Shown one piece after another: positions 8,479 to 16,814 of a DNA stretch of 64,000 bases. The notes under the pieces are model-generated. The model saw nothing but the letters and a program-made list of their open reading frames with translations, had not been told where the DNA came from and searched no databases. The stretch comes from JAUYQR01 sp050632395 (GTDB taxonomy: Bacteria > Pseudomonadota > Alphaproteobacteria > Rhodobacterales > Rhodobacteraceae), in assembly GCF_050632395.1 (NCBI RefSeq), contig NZ_CP192600.1:3410001-3474000 (forward strand). Reading direction: 5' to 3'. How positions within the stretch are numbered: the first letter of the stretch is position 1; every line of letters begins with the position of its first letter. A program made the position numbers and the translations under genes.

Positions 8479-9354
8479 CTATTCAGCCGCGAGTGCCAGC
8501 GCACCGTTCATGTAGGCGCGGCGCAGTTCGGCCAGCAATGCCTCGGCCGGCGGCCCGCTCAGCGTTGGCGCGGCATAAAGGCAAACAGCCAAGCGCCCAA
8601 GATCAGGCAGCGCGCCCCGCGTTTCGATGACAGTGGTGCCAACCGGCATGTTGCCGCCAAGCCGGGCCGAAATCGCAAGGTCAGCCGCCACCGTCGCTTC
8701 GATCGCCTGCTCGCTTTCGCCGTCAAACGCCATTTCCCAAGCGAGGCCAGCCTTTTCCAGCGCGGCCTGCACGCTTGGCCGAAAGATGCAGGTGTCCTTG
8801 AACCCCAGACGTAACGGTCGCCGCTGCCAAGCCGTGCCACCTTCAGCGCCGATCCAGACAAGATTTCGCCAGGCCAGAATTTCGCCCCCCGCATCGGGCT
8901 GTGCCTCGGTGGTGATGATCGCGTCGAGGCTACCGCGCGCGAAATTGTCCTTCATCAAGAGCGTGAAGGACGACACCAGATTGATCCGAACGCGCGGGAA
9001 TTGCGCCGCCAGGCGTTTCAGGATGCCGGGAATGGCCGGGTAGACAATGTCGTGTGGCACGCCCAGCCGGATCTCACCCTCGAACGACCCGCATGTCATC
9101 CGCGCCAACGCCTCGTCATTCAACGCCAGCATCCGCCGGGCGTAGGACAATAGCTGCTCCCCCTCCGGCGAAAGCGCCATCCGCCGCGCGGCCCGGATGA
9201 ACAGCGTCAGATCAAGTGCCTCTTCCAGCCGCTTGATCTGCATCGAGACGGCAGACTGGGTCAGGTTCAACAATCCTGCTGCCCGCGTCACCCCGCCAGC
9301 CTCGGCAACGGCAACAAAGCTGCGCAGCGCGCTGAGGTCGAGGGTCCGCTGCAT
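8479..9354 (-). CDS. LysR-family transcriptional regulator
   Basis: A 291-residue protein. The winged HTH at residues 1-62 shows the classic LysR pattern (LSALRSFVAVAEAGGVTRAAGLLNLTQSAVSMQIKRLEE). A periplasmic-binding-like effector domain follows from about residue 90 (GEIRLGVPHDIV). Two ATGs lie at 9357 and 9354 behind GGAG; 9354 gives the better spacing. It diverges from the DUF1127 gene, and the spacer contains a CAAT-N11-ATTG site, so it may control both itself and that gene. The effector is unknown. Confidence 0.93.
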   Translation of the reverse strand: MQRTLDLSALRSFVAVAEAGGVTRAAGLLNLTQSAVSMQIKRLEEALDLTLFIRAARRMALSPEGEQLLSYARRMLALNDEALARMTCGSFEGEIRLGVPHDIVYPAIPGILKRLAAQFPRVRINLVSSFTLLMKDNFARGSLDAIITTEAQPDAGGEILAWRNLVWIGAEGGTAWQRRPLRLGFKDTCIFRPSVQAALEKAGLAWEMAFDGESEQAIEATVAADLAISARLGGNMPVGTTVIETRGALPDLGRLAVCLYAAPTLSGPPAEALLAELRRAYMNGALALAAE

Positions 9355-9381
9355 CATCAATCTCCGTGATGAATGGCTCAA

Positions 9382-9400
9382 CAATCATTCGTTTTCATTG
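9382..9400. promoter_or_regulatory. Candidate LysR operator (T-N11-A type dyad)
   Basis: CAAT, 11 bp, ATTG forms a perfect interrupted dyad of the T-N11-A type bound by LysR regulators. It lies 28 bp upstream of the LysR start and about 60 bp upstream of the divergent DUF1127 gene, the expected position for autoregulation and control of the neighbour. Confidence 0.5.
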
Positions 9401-9461
9401 TGTCAAAAAGTGAGTCATTTTTCAACAGGATTGATTGAAACCCCAAAAAGGATCACACACC

Positions 9462-9680
9462 ATGAACCGATCCGCATCCCATACCGTCTCTCACCACCCC
9501 AAATCAACGCGGCGATCGCTGTTCGCTGTAGTCCGGGCCGCACTTGAAGTGCGGGGCCAGCGCGCGCATCTGGCGAAACTGGACGATCACCTTTTGCAAG
9601 ATGTCGGTCTTACTCGCGACGACGCTGAAGCCGAGGCGGGGCGCCCAATCTGGGACCCGCCATCACACTGGTTCAAGTAA
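9462..9680 (+). CDS. DUF1127 small protein
   Basis: A 72-residue basic protein whose central part (HLAKLDDHLLQDVGLTRDDAEAEAGRP) is the DUF1127 arginine-rich/aspartate-rich motif. Known: proteins of this family are abundant in alphaproteobacteria, and some influence RNA turnover, phosphate metabolism or stress responses. The ATG at 9462 has AAGGA upstream. It lies divergent to the LysR gene, which suggests shared control. No CcsR-like small RNAs are seen downstream. Confidence 0.85.
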   Translation: MNRSASHTVSHHPKSTRRSLFAVVRAALEVRGQRAHLAKLDDHLLQDVGLTRDDAEAEAGRPIWDPPSHWFK

Positions 9681-9759
9681 GTGGAAAGTTGTTGCAGGAA
9701 TCTGCAAGCGAAGCGCTTGAAATGCGAGGCTTGCCTTCCGATATTGGCCGCATGTGGTC

Positions 9760-9777
9760 ACGCCGGTTCCCCGGCGT
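9760..9777 (+). other. Short GC hairpin between DUF1127 and BI-1 genes
   Basis: ACGCCGG-TTCC-CCGGCGT is a perfect 7-bp stem with a tetraloop, 30 bp before the BI-1 start codon. There is no T-run, so it is a 5'-UTR hairpin or weak attenuator rather than a clear terminator. A second small stem (TTGCAG-GAAT-CTGCAA) lies near 9691-9706. Confidence 0.35.
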
Positions 9778-9807
9778 TGCCCTTAGGGACAACATCGGAG
9801 GCTTCAC

Positions 9808-10539
9808 ATGGCTCAATATGATACGATCCGCAACGTTGGCGTTGGAGCCCGCGCTGCGATCGACGAAGGGCTTCGCGCCCATATGAACAAGGTCTACGGG
9901 CTGATGTCCGTGGCGATGCTGGTTACCGCAGGCGTTGCATGGTCTGTCGGCACCACTGATCTGCTGAACTTCCTGCGTACAGCGGACGGCGGCATGACGA
10001 TTTTCGGCTGGGTGATCATGTTCGCCCCGCTGGCCATGGTGTTCGCCTTCGGCGCGCTGATCAACCGCATGTCGGCCGCGGCCGCGCAGCTGTTCTTCTA
10101 CGCCTTCGCGGCGGTCATGGGCCTGTCGCTTGCCTGGATCTTCAAGGTGTTTACCGGCGTGTCCATCGCGCAGACCTTCCTGATCACGTCGATCGCCTTC
10201 GCGGGGCTGTCGCTGTATGGCTACACCACCAAGCGTAACCTCAGCGGGATGGGCACCTTCCTGATGATGGGTCTGATCGGCCTTCTGGTGGCGATGGTCG
10301 TCAACATCTTCCTCGCCTCGTCGGCGCTGGCTTTCGCGATCTCGGTGATCGGCGTTCTGATTTTCTCGGGCCTCACCGCCTATGACACGCAGAACATCAA
10401 GAACACCTACATCGAGCACGCGCAGGCGATGGATCAGGAATGGCTCGGCAAGTCGGCTATCATGGGTGCGCTGAACCTCTACATGAACTTCATCAACCTG
10501 TTCATGTTCCTGCTGCAGTTCATGGGCAACCGCGAATAA
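9808..10539 (+). CDS. Bax inhibitor-1 / YccA family membrane protein
   Basis: A 243-residue protein with seven predicted membrane helices and the BI-1 signature region at the end (LTAYDTQNIKNTYIEHAQ with conserved aspartates, about residues 190-208). Known: the family forms pH-sensitive Ca2+ leak channels or membrane-protease-associated proteins such as E. coli YccA, which interacts with FtsH. GGAGG precedes the ATG. A strong terminator follows, so it is probably monocistronic. Confidence 0.93.
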   Translation: MAQYDTIRNVGVGARAAIDEGLRAHMNKVYGLMSVAMLVTAGVAWSVGTTDLLNFLRTADGGMTIFGWVIMFAPLAMVFAFGALINRMSAAAAQLFFYAFAAVMGLSLAWIFKVFTGVSIAQTFLITSIAFAGLSLYGYTTKRNLSGMGTFLMMGLIGLLVAMVVNIFLASSALAFAISVIGVLIFSGLTAYDTQNIKNTYIEHAQAMDQEWLGKSAIMGALNLYMNFINLFMFLLQFMGNRE

Positions 10540-10561
10540 TCCGTTCCTGACATCATCTTTG

Positions 10562-10600
10562 AAACCCCGGCCAGACACCCTCTGGCCGGGGTTTTCTTTT
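10562..10600 (+). terminator. Intrinsic terminator after the BI-1 gene
   Basis: A perfect 14-bp stem begins AAACCCCGGCCAGA (10562-10575), has the 5-nt loop CACCC, and ends TCTGGCCGGGGTTT. It continues into TTCTTTT. This is a textbook rho-independent terminator 23 bp after the stop codon. Confidence 0.93.
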
Positions 10601-10684
10601 GCCGAAAGCGTGACCGCGTGTCATCTGTCGGAGGGGTCGTGCCTGCGCTAGTATCGTGACAATCGAGTCTGCTTGGGGTCAGCC

Positions 10685-11146
10685 ATGCCACCCACCCTTT
10701 CACGCCGGATGCTTCTGGCCAGTGCCACCGCGATGATGGCGATGCCTTTGCGGGCTGAGACGCCCACCATCCACGTGGTCAAGGATCCCGGCTGCGACTG
10801 CTGCCGTGGCTGGGTAGATCACCTGACTGCGGCCGGCTTTGCCACCACGGTGGAGGAGCGTGACGTTGAAGGCCTTGCCGCCTACAAGACGCAGCTGGGC
10901 GTACCTGATGCGCTGGTGTCTTGTCACACCGGCAGCATTGCTGGGTATGTCGTCGAAGGTCATGTGCCCGCTGCGGACATTCGCCGCCTGTTGGCCGAAA
11001 AGCCTGATGCTGTAGGCCTGACGGTTCCCGGCATGCCCTTTGGCTCACCCGGCATGGGTCCCGAGGCACAGCGCGAGGCTTATGACGTTCTGCTTATCAA
11101 TCGCGACGGCACGTCCTCGATTTTCACCAGTTACGACGCAGCCTGA
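10685..11146 (+). CDS. DUF411 metal-binding protein, exported
   Basis: A 153-residue protein with an N-terminal twin-arginine-like leader (SRRMLLASATAMMAMPLRA, cleavage about residue 24). The DUF411 core contains KDPGCDCCRGWVDHL, a CxCC copper-type site, and VSCHTG. Known: DUF411 proteins are periplasmic and often sit near copper-handling genes. No other copper gene is seen here. The ATG at 10685 is used; a TTG four codons earlier is less likely. Confidence 0.85.
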   Translation: MPPTLSRRMLLASATAMMAMPLRAETPTIHVVKDPGCDCCRGWVDHLTAAGFATTVEERDVEGLAAYKTQLGVPDALVSCHTGSIAGYVVEGHVPAADIRRLLAEKPDAVGLTVPGMPFGSPGMGPEAQREAYDVLLINRDGTSSIFTSYDAA

Positions 11147-11441
11147 ACGCTCGGAACATTTTCGGCATCCATTCAGTTTTCGGCTGAATCATGGGAAACG
11201 GCGGCGGACGCGCTCAATGCCAGTAGCGAAGACCGTGCAGCCTGAGCACAGATATGCACTTCTTGCGCCGAGCTGTGTTTTCCCACAGCCCCGATCGGCA
11301 CGAGCAGCACCGGCCAGACCATCAAGGTGTCGCGCGACGACAAGAAAGCATGCGACCTTGCCTGCGGCGACCGCGCCTAATGCTGCTAGTCCCGTGCCGA
11401 CACGCGCCGCGCGGCTCGGTCTCGGGTGCAATGACACTCGC
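11147..11441. other. No gene seen
   Basis: The region between the DUF411 gene and the rpmG terminator has no convincing coding sequence. A short frame at about 11291-11380 reads like the C-terminus of a small protein (ending KKACDLACGDRA, then TAA), but it has no start or ribosome site and may be a remnant. Confidence 0.4.
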
Positions 11442-11474
11442 AAAAGAAAACCGCGCCCGGAAGGGCGCGGCTTC
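11442..11474 (-). terminator. Intrinsic terminator of rpmG
   Basis: The stem CCGCGCCC-GGAA-GGGCGCGG (11451-11470) is followed on the minus strand by TTTTCTTTT. It lies 28 bp beyond the rpmG stop codon and fits a rho-independent terminator. Confidence 0.9.
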
Positions 11475-11498
11475 GAAACCTGAAGAATTCGGCCGATC

Positions 11499-11666
11499 TT
11501 ACTTGATCTTGCCTTCCTTGTATTCGACGTGCTCCCGCTTGACGGGATCGTACTTCTTCACGACCATCTTTTCGGTCATGGTACGGGCATTCTTCTGGGT
11601 CACATAGAAGTGCCCAGTGCCCGCCGTCGAGTTCAGACGGATCTTGATCGTGGCTGGCTTTGCCAT
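11499..11666 (-). CDS. rpmG: 50S ribosomal protein L33
   Basis: A 55-residue basic protein beginning MAKPATIKIRLNSTAGTGHFYV and ending in the lysine-rich KMVVKKYDPVKREHVEYKEGKIK, full length for bacterial L33. It lacks the CxxC pairs of the zinc-binding form, as usual in alphaproteobacteria. AGGAGAAG precedes the ATG. Component of the large ribosomal subunit near the E site. Confidence 0.97.
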   Translation of the reverse strand: MAKPATIKIRLNSTAGTGHFYVTQKNARTMTEKMVVKKYDPVKREHVEYKEGKIK

Positions 11667-11849
11667 AGTCGCTTCTCCTGCATCGGCGACCAACGGCCCC
11701 CGGTGAAATGCTTGAAGCCCGCCTTTTAGCCACGAGGGCGGCAGAGTCAACAGCCAAACGCCAAGCCCCAGCAATCATTAGAGGCAGCCCAGCCGGTGCA
11801 CCGGTTTTGCTGCCTTCGCGGTCTGGTTTCGGCCGGTAAGTCGGAAAGA

Positions 11850-12250
11850 TGCGCGGATGACCTGTAAGCCGGATTTTGTCCAAGGGGTTGCCCCCTCTGG
11901 ATGACCATTCCTCTGCCGACCGTGTTACCACGGCGGTCAAGCTGCCAACCCGGGCCTCTCGGGCGATGGCGTCCCTGGCAAGCGGTATCCCTGGCTTGCG
12001 CCCGGACCTACTGCCGCGAGGCCCCTATTTGGCATTGCTCCGGGTGGGGCTTGCCGTGCCGGTCCTGTTGCCAGTCCCGCGGTGGGCTCTTACCCCACCG
12101 TTTCACCTTTACCCTTGCGAACAAGGGAAGTCTCTTCTCTGTGGCGCTTTCCCTGGGGTTGCCCCCGCCGGGGATTACCCGGCACCCTTGCCTTCTGGAG
12201 TCCGGACTTTCCTCGGAACTTGCGCCCCGCGGTCATCCAGCCATCCGCGC
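11850..12250 (-). ncRNA. rnpB: RNase P RNA (catalytic subunit)
   Basis: Minus-strand RNA of about 401 nt. The conserved P4/CR-I block GAGGAAAGTCCGGACTCC lies near the 5' end (about 12195-12213), and the 3' end has CGGCTTACAGGTCATCC. The ends pair as P1: GCGCGGATG at the 5' end with CATCCGCGC at the 3' end, which set the boundaries given. Type-A alphaproteobacterial RNase P RNA processes the 5' leader of pre-tRNAs. The 5' end begins only about 10 bp after the stop codon of the co-directional amidase gene, so its promoter is probably inside that gene. Confidence 0.95.
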
Positions 12251-12259
12251 GCCGCCGGA

Positions 12260-12931
12260 TTATGCTTGCCCTGCCCCGCCGTCAACGGAAAAGCGTCGCG
12301 CCAGATCAGCGGCCAGTGCGCGGTCGGTGGCGTCAATCGGGCCCTTGGCCCAAGGCCGGAACCGCAGCCTGAACGCCAACAGCAAAAGCGCCTCGTCCGT
12401 GCCGGGAAAGCCGAACGTCCGTGCAGATGTGACGAAATCGGCCTGGTCGTCGCCCGGCTCGGGCCAGACCGACAGACCGGCCTGCGCAAGACGTCGCCAA
12501 TCGAACCTAGGACCGGGGTCGGCCTTGCGGCCGGGCGCCATGTCGCTGTGGCCGATCACCGCCTCGGGCCGGATTGCCCAGCGCGCCAAAACACCCTCCA
12601 GCAGGGCCTCCAGTGCCGACATCTGCCGCGCGGCAAAGGGTTCATCCCCCTGGTTGACCAGCTCGACGCCGATCGAACGGGAATTGACGTCATCCCGCCC
12701 TCCCCACACCCCTACCCCCGCATGCCAGGCCCGTTCAGCCTCGTCTACGAGGCTCAGGACGGTGCCGTCCCGGTCGATCAGGTAATGCGCGGACACTTCG
12801 GCCAAGGGGTCACACAGCCGTTCGAGCGCGGCTTGGCAATCGGGCATGGCGGTGTAATGCAGGACAACCAGTTCAGGTCGCTGCCCGCCCCGCCGCTCGC
12901 CAAAGTTGGGCGAGGGGTGGGTCAGGCTCAC
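12260..12931 (-). CDS. N-acetylmuramoyl-L-alanine amidase (Amidase_2 / AmiD-like)
   Basis: A 223-residue protein with the zinc-amidase motifs ELVVLHYTAM (first His ligand, about residue 25), SRSIGVELVN and VIGHSDMAPGRKADPGPRFDW (last His and catalytic region, about residues 130-150). Known: cleaves the amide bond between MurNAc and L-Ala in peptidoglycan or muropeptides. There is no signal peptide, so a cytoplasmic AmpD-like role in muropeptide recycling is possible. Its ATG overlaps the stop of the upstream lipoprotein gene (ATGA, 12928-12931). Confidence 0.9.
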   Translation of the reverse strand: MSLTHPSPNFGERRGGQRPELVVLHYTAMPDCQAALERLCDPLAEVSAHYLIDRDGTVLSLVDEAERAWHAGVGVWGGRDDVNSRSIGVELVNQGDEPFAARQMSALEALLEGVLARWAIRPEAVIGHSDMAPGRKADPGPRFDWRRLAQAGLSVWPEPGDDQADFVTSARTFGFPGTDEALLLLAFRLRFRPWAKGPIDATDRALAADLARRFSVDGGAGQA

Positions 12932-13695
12932 TGCAGCGCGGTGCGGAAAGGGCGCGGGTCCCAGGTGCAGGCAAAACCGTCGCCGTCGGGGTCGACGCCC
13001 AGACGGTCACGCTCCGGCCCCCCGGCTTTCAGGAACTCCTGCTGCGCGATGTCGGGCGAGGTGAACTTGGCGCAGGCCGACGACGGGTCGCGATTCACGT
13101 TGCGCCGCTGATGCAGCTGCACGCCTGGCGCGTGTTTGGTCGCCAACGCGTATTCCACGATGTTCGGCCCGGTATCGCCAGGACGTTGCGGCAGCTCTGT
13201 CGGCTGCACCACGACGTATTCCGCCCGGTTCCGAGCGATCCGTTCCTTGTCGCTTTCGATGCTTTCGCGGCTGGACACAGCACCGAAATCCTGCTCGTCG
13301 GACATGCCGGTGTTGTTGTGGATCATCTCGCCGGACTCTTCCTTGATCCCGGCGGGTGCGCCGCCACGGGGGCGATTCGTGCTGTCGGGCAGGCCAACAT
13401 CGGCACCGATTACGCCGCCCTGAATCCCGCCAGGTGCAACCGTCGGCACTGGTGCCTGCAAGCCTTCGGCCCGATCAATCGCAGCGGCCGCGGCGGCGGG
13501 ATCAAACCCCCCGCCCACCGGAGGCACCACGACCGGCATCGCCGGGGCCGCCGAAGGCTGCGCCCCACGGATATAGGAGTTGTAATCCTGAAATCCGACC
13601 CCAGAGCCTGAATCAGGCACCGTCGGCGTGCAGGCCTGCAGCGCCACGGACGCCAGCATCACGCCAACAAGGGGGCGAAGAAAGTTCACGGTCAT
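12928..13695 (-). CDS. Lipoprotein with C-terminal excalibur-like domain
   Basis: A 255-residue protein. The N-terminus MTVNFLRPLVGVMLASVALQACTP is a lipoprotein signal with lipobox LQAC. The middle is Pro/Ala/Gly-rich and probably flexible. The C-terminus (CAKFTSPDIAQQEFLKAGG, then DPDGDGFACTWDP) has the DxDxDG-x-x-C pattern of excalibur-type calcium-binding domains. Start at 13695 with AGAGGC upstream. Translationally coupled to the amidase gene, which suggests a joint role at the cell envelope. Exact function not known. Confidence 0.85.
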   Translation of the reverse strand: MTVNFLRPLVGVMLASVALQACTPTVPDSGSGVGFQDYNSYIRGAQPSAAPAMPVVVPPVGGGFDPAAAAAAIDRAEGLQAPVPTVAPGGIQGGVIGADVGLPDSTNRPRGGAPAGIKEESGEMIHNNTGMSDEQDFGAVSSRESIESDKERIARNRAEYVVVQPTELPQRPGDTGPNIVEYALATKHAPGVQLHQRRNVNRDPSSACAKFTSPDIAQQEFLKAGGPERDRLGVDPDGDGFACTWDPRPFRTALQ

Positions 13696-13727
13696 CACTG
13701 CCTCTGGAACACTGCTTTTCGCGCCCA

Positions 13728-15206
13728 TTACCACCATTTGTCCGGCTTGGCCACAAAGCCTGCGGCCTTCTCCAGCACATGGGCGTGATTGAGAAGACCG
13801 GCCTCGTCCCAAGGCCGCCCGATCAATTGCAGGCCCAAGGGCAGGCCCTGCCGATCGAGGCCGACCGGCACGGCGATACCCGGAAGACCGGCAAGGTTTA
13901 CGGTCACGGTGAAGATGTCGTTCAGGTACATCTCGATCGGGTCGGCATTCGACATCTCACCAAGACCGAAGGCCGCAGACGGCGTGGCCGGGGTGAGGAT
14001 GGCGTCGACCCCATCTGCAAACACCGTCTCAAAATCGCGCTTGATCAGCGCCCTGACTTTGCGCGCCCGGTTGTAGTAGGCGTCATAGAAACCGGCCGAC
14101 AGCACATAGGTGCCCACCATCACACGGCGCTGCACTTCGGGGCCAAACCCTTCGGCCCGGGTCTTTTCATACATCTCGGTGATGCCGTCACCTGCCGAAA
14201 GCTTGGCACGGTGGCCGTACCGCACGCCGTCATATCGCGCGAGGTTAGACGATGCCTCGGCCGGCGCGATGACGTAATACGCGGGCAGAGCATACTTGGT
14301 GTGCGGCAAGCTGATGTCGCGAACCACAGCGCCCGCATCGCGCAGCATCGCGATGCCATGCTGCCACAGCGCCTCGATCTCGTCGGGCATTCCGTCCATC
14401 CGGTATTCGCGGGGGATGCCGATCACTTTGCCGCGAATATCTCCGGTCAGCGCCGCCTCGAAATCCGGCACGGGAATGTCCGCACTGGTCGAATCCTTCG
14501 CATCATGCCCGCACATCGCGCCAAGCATGATCGCCGCGTCGCGCACCGTCTTGGTCATCGGCCCGGCCTGATCCAGCGACGAGGCAAAGGCGACGATTCC
14601 CCACCGGCTGACGCGGCCGTAGGTCGGCTTGATTCCGACGATACCTGTGAAGGCTGCGGGCTGGCGGATCGATCCGCCGGTGTCGGTGCCGGTGGCGGCG
14701 ATGCACAGGTCGGCCGCAACTGCCGCCGCCGAACCGCCCGACGATCCACCCGGCGTCAGCTTTCTGTCATCCACTTTCCACGGGTTCACAACATCGCCGT
14801 AGCACGAGGTCTCGTTCGACGACCCCATCGCGAACTCGTCCATGTTCAGCTTGCCCAACATCACGGCGCCTGCTCCGAACAGCTTGGCCGTGACCGTGGA
14901 TTCGTACTCCGGCCGGAACCCTTTCAGGATGTTCGAGGCGGCTTGGCTTGGCACGCCCTCTGTGCAAAACAGATCCTTGATCCCAAGGGGAATTCCGCAC
15001 ATCGCAGGGGAGTTGCCCGCAGACAGCCGCGCATCGGCTGCCCTTGCCTGATCCAGCGCGATATCGGGTGTCTTGTGAACGAAGGCGTTCAGTCCGTCGC
15101 CGGCATCCATTGCGGTCAGGCACGACATGGTCAGGTCGACCGCCGTGATCTCGCCCTTGCGCAGGGCGTCGCGCGCCGCAGCGATGGTCCAGGTGTTCGC
15201 GCTCAT
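13728..15206 (-). CDS. gatA: Asp-tRNA(Asn)/Glu-tRNA(Gln) amidotransferase subunit A
   Basis: A 492-residue protein of the amidase-signature family. The catalytic Lys lies in GIPLGIKDLFCT (about residue 78). The Ser-Ser pair is in GGSSGGSAAAVAADLC and TGTDTGGSIRQPAAFTG (about 150-185). GatA hydrolyses glutamine and supplies ammonia for converting Glu-tRNA(Gln) or Asp-tRNA(Asn). Its start overlaps the gatC stop by 4 bp. gatB is not in the window. Confidence 0.97.
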   Translation of the reverse strand: MSANTWTIAAARDALRKGEITAVDLTMSCLTAMDAGDGLNAFVHKTPDIALDQARAADARLSAGNSPAMCGIPLGIKDLFCTEGVPSQAASNILKGFRPEYESTVTAKLFGAGAVMLGKLNMDEFAMGSSNETSCYGDVVNPWKVDDRKLTPGGSSGGSAAAVAADLCIAATGTDTGGSIRQPAAFTGIVGIKPTYGRVSRWGIVAFASSLDQAGPMTKTVRDAAIMLGAMCGHDAKDSTSADIPVPDFEAALTGDIRGKVIGIPREYRMDGMPDEIEALWQHGIAMLRDAGAVVRDISLPHTKYALPAYYVIAPAEASSNLARYDGVRYGHRAKLSAGDGITEMYEKTRAEGFGPEVQRRVMVGTYVLSAGFYDAYYNRARKVRALIKRDFETVFADGVDAILTPATPSAAFGLGEMSNADPIEMYLNDIFTVTVNLAGLPGIAVPVGLDRQGLPLGLQLIGRPWDEAGLLNHAHVLEKAAGFVAKPDKWW

Positions 15207-15490
15207 TCCACCACCTTCGGAACCGCAAAGAACCCCTCGCGCGCATCCGGCGCGTTCTTCAGCACGGCCGCCTGCTGGTTGCCGTCCGTAACGACATCGG
15301 CCCGCCGCTTCAGGCGCATTGGTGTCACGGAGGTCATCGGCTCCACCCCGGTCACGTCAACCTCGTTCAACTGTTCCATGAACCCGAGGATGCCGGAAAG
15401 CTGCCCGGCCAGCTTTGGCAGGTCCGCCTCATCCACCCGGATGCGCGCCAGCTTTGCAACCCTGCGCGCGGTGTCGATATCAATGGCCAT
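15203..15490 (-). CDS. gatC: Asp/Glu-tRNA amidotransferase subunit C
   Basis: A 95-residue protein with the GatC pattern: DTARRVAKLARIRVDEADL, then LSGILGFMEQLNEVDVTGVEPMTS, then DAREGFFAVPKVVE at the end. GatC wraps around GatA and GatB and stabilises the complex. The ATG at 15490 gives the usual N-terminus; a GTG-type extension of 10 residues upstream is unlike the family. Operon with gatA through an ATGA overlap. Confidence 0.95.
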   Translation of the reverse strand: MAIDIDTARRVAKLARIRVDEADLPKLAGQLSGILGFMEQLNEVDVTGVEPMTSVTPMRLKRRADVVTDGNQQAAVLKNAPDAREGFFAVPKVVE

Positions 15491-15563
15491 TGGGCTTTCC
15501 CCTGTCGCTGCCTCGCCCATTTACAAAGCCGGGCGACGCGCTGCAAGCGACGATGGGCCGTTG

Positions 15564-16016
15564 TCAGAGGTCAAGCGAACCGAGCCTTTGCCGCGCGGTT
15601 GCACGGGCATCGAAATCTGCCACTGCCCGCGTGCGGACTGCCTCGCCGATATGTCGGCGCAATGCAGGATCTTCGAGCAGCTTGCGCAGGGCTTCGCCCA
15701 TTGCCGAAACGTCCTGCTGCGCAACCAAAAAGGTTGTCCACGCCATCGGTGATCATGTCGGCAGTGCCGCCGATTTCGGAGCAGATCACCCCGCCAATCC
15801 GACTGCCATCGCCTCCTCCACGGCAACGGGCGCCGCTTCGCCATGGCCAAAGGTAGCACGAAGCCATCCAACCCCCCGCAAAACCTGCAAAACCTCGTCT
15901 TGAGAAATTGCCCTCAGAGAGTTGATCTCGGGCTCTAGCCCCTGTGCGTGCACCTCAGTCTCGAGGCAGGCCCCACCTGTTTCCCGATCTTTCAAAGGCG
16001 ACGGTTTCCCGCCCAT
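15564..16016 (-). pseudogene. Glycosyltransferase family 4, frameshifted 3' remnant
   Basis: Three successive reading frames join into one GT4 C-terminal domain. The first has ISQDEVLQVLRGVGW and then VAVEEAMAVGLAG, the nucleotide-sugar-binding E-x(7)-E region. The second has VICSEIGGTADMITDGVDN. The third has LVAQQDVSAMGEALRKLLEDP and ends ATARQRLGSLDL. Frame breaks fall near 15,790 and at a T-run near 15,725-15,731. No N-terminal domain is present. The gene is therefore a truncated, doubly frameshifted remnant lying between gatC and the metallo-beta-lactamase-fold gene. Confidence 0.85.
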
Positions 16017-16097
16017 GACGACACCCCGGCCGCGAAACCGCTTGCGCTGCGGCGCAGCACGGGTTGTCTGGCGTCAACCCCAAGGAACGAGGCTTTC

Positions 16098-16796
16098 ATG
16101 CAGATCACCTGGCTTGGCCACTCCGGCTTTCGTATCGAAATCGAATCAGCCGTTCTCCTGATCGACCCGTGGTTCACCGGGAACCCGATGTTCCCCGCCG
16201 ACCGCCGGGACGAGGCGCTGGCAGGCGCCACACATATTCTTCTGACCCATGCGCATGGCGACCATGCCAGCGACGCCGCCGCCATCGCCGCCGAAAAGTT
16301 GATCCCGGTCGCCTGCATCCATGAAGTGTCCGAATGGCTGAACGCCAAGACGGCCACGAGGACCATCGGCTTTGGCAAGGGCGGCACCATCACGCTGAAC
16401 GGCGCGCGGATCACGATGGTGAACGCAACCCATTCCGCCAGCATCGACTTTTCCGACGGCGGCCTGCTGCCGGCGGGCTCGGCTGCGGGTTTCATGATCG
16501 CGGGCGAAGGACACGTGATCTACGTCTCGGGCGACACCGACATCATGGCCGATATGGGCTGGATGGCAGAGTATCACCAACCCGACATCGGCATCCTGTC
16601 CTGCGGCGGCCATTACACGATGGACATGGACCGGGCGGCCTTCGCGTCGCGCAAGTACTTCAACTTTCGCACCGTGATCCCGTGCCACTACAAGACTTTT
16701 CCGATTCTCGCGCAGGATGCATCTGTCCTGCGCTCAGGCCTGCCTCCGGGGATCGAACTTATCGAGCCCGAAGTGCTGGTGCCACTCCGGTTCTAG
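16098..16796 (+). CDS. Metal-dependent hydrolase, MBL fold (UPF0173 family)
   Basis: A 232-residue protein beginning MQITWLGHSGFRIEI. It has the metallo-beta-lactamase motif THAHGDHASD (about residue 54), then ATHSAS, SGDTDIM (about 153) and a final PCHYKTFP. Known: members of UPF0173 are zinc hydrolases of uncertain substrate (UlaG-related). AAGGAACGAGG precedes the ATG. A longer frame upstream overlaps the pseudogene and is not supported. Confidence 0.9.
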   Translation: MQITWLGHSGFRIEIESAVLLIDPWFTGNPMFPADRRDEALAGATHILLTHAHGDHASDAAAIAAEKLIPVACIHEVSEWLNAKTATRTIGFGKGGTITLNGARITMVNATHSASIDFSDGGLLPAGSAAGFMIAGEGHVIYVSGDTDIMADMGWMAEYHQPDIGILSCGGHYTMDMDRAAFASRKYFNFRTVIPCHYKTFPILAQDASVLRSGLPPGIELIEPEVLVPLRF

Positions 16797-16814
16797 GCCG
16801 GCATCATACCGCCG

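Noticed and set aside
9681..9807. CcsR-type small RNAs downstream of the DUF1127 gene, as known from Rhodobacter.
   Set aside because: No CCUCCUCCC stem-loops are present.
13356..15752. A 798-codon plus-strand frame opposite gatA and gatC.
   Set aside because: Antisense shadow of two well-conserved genes in GC-rich DNA, no ribosome site and no recognisable domain.
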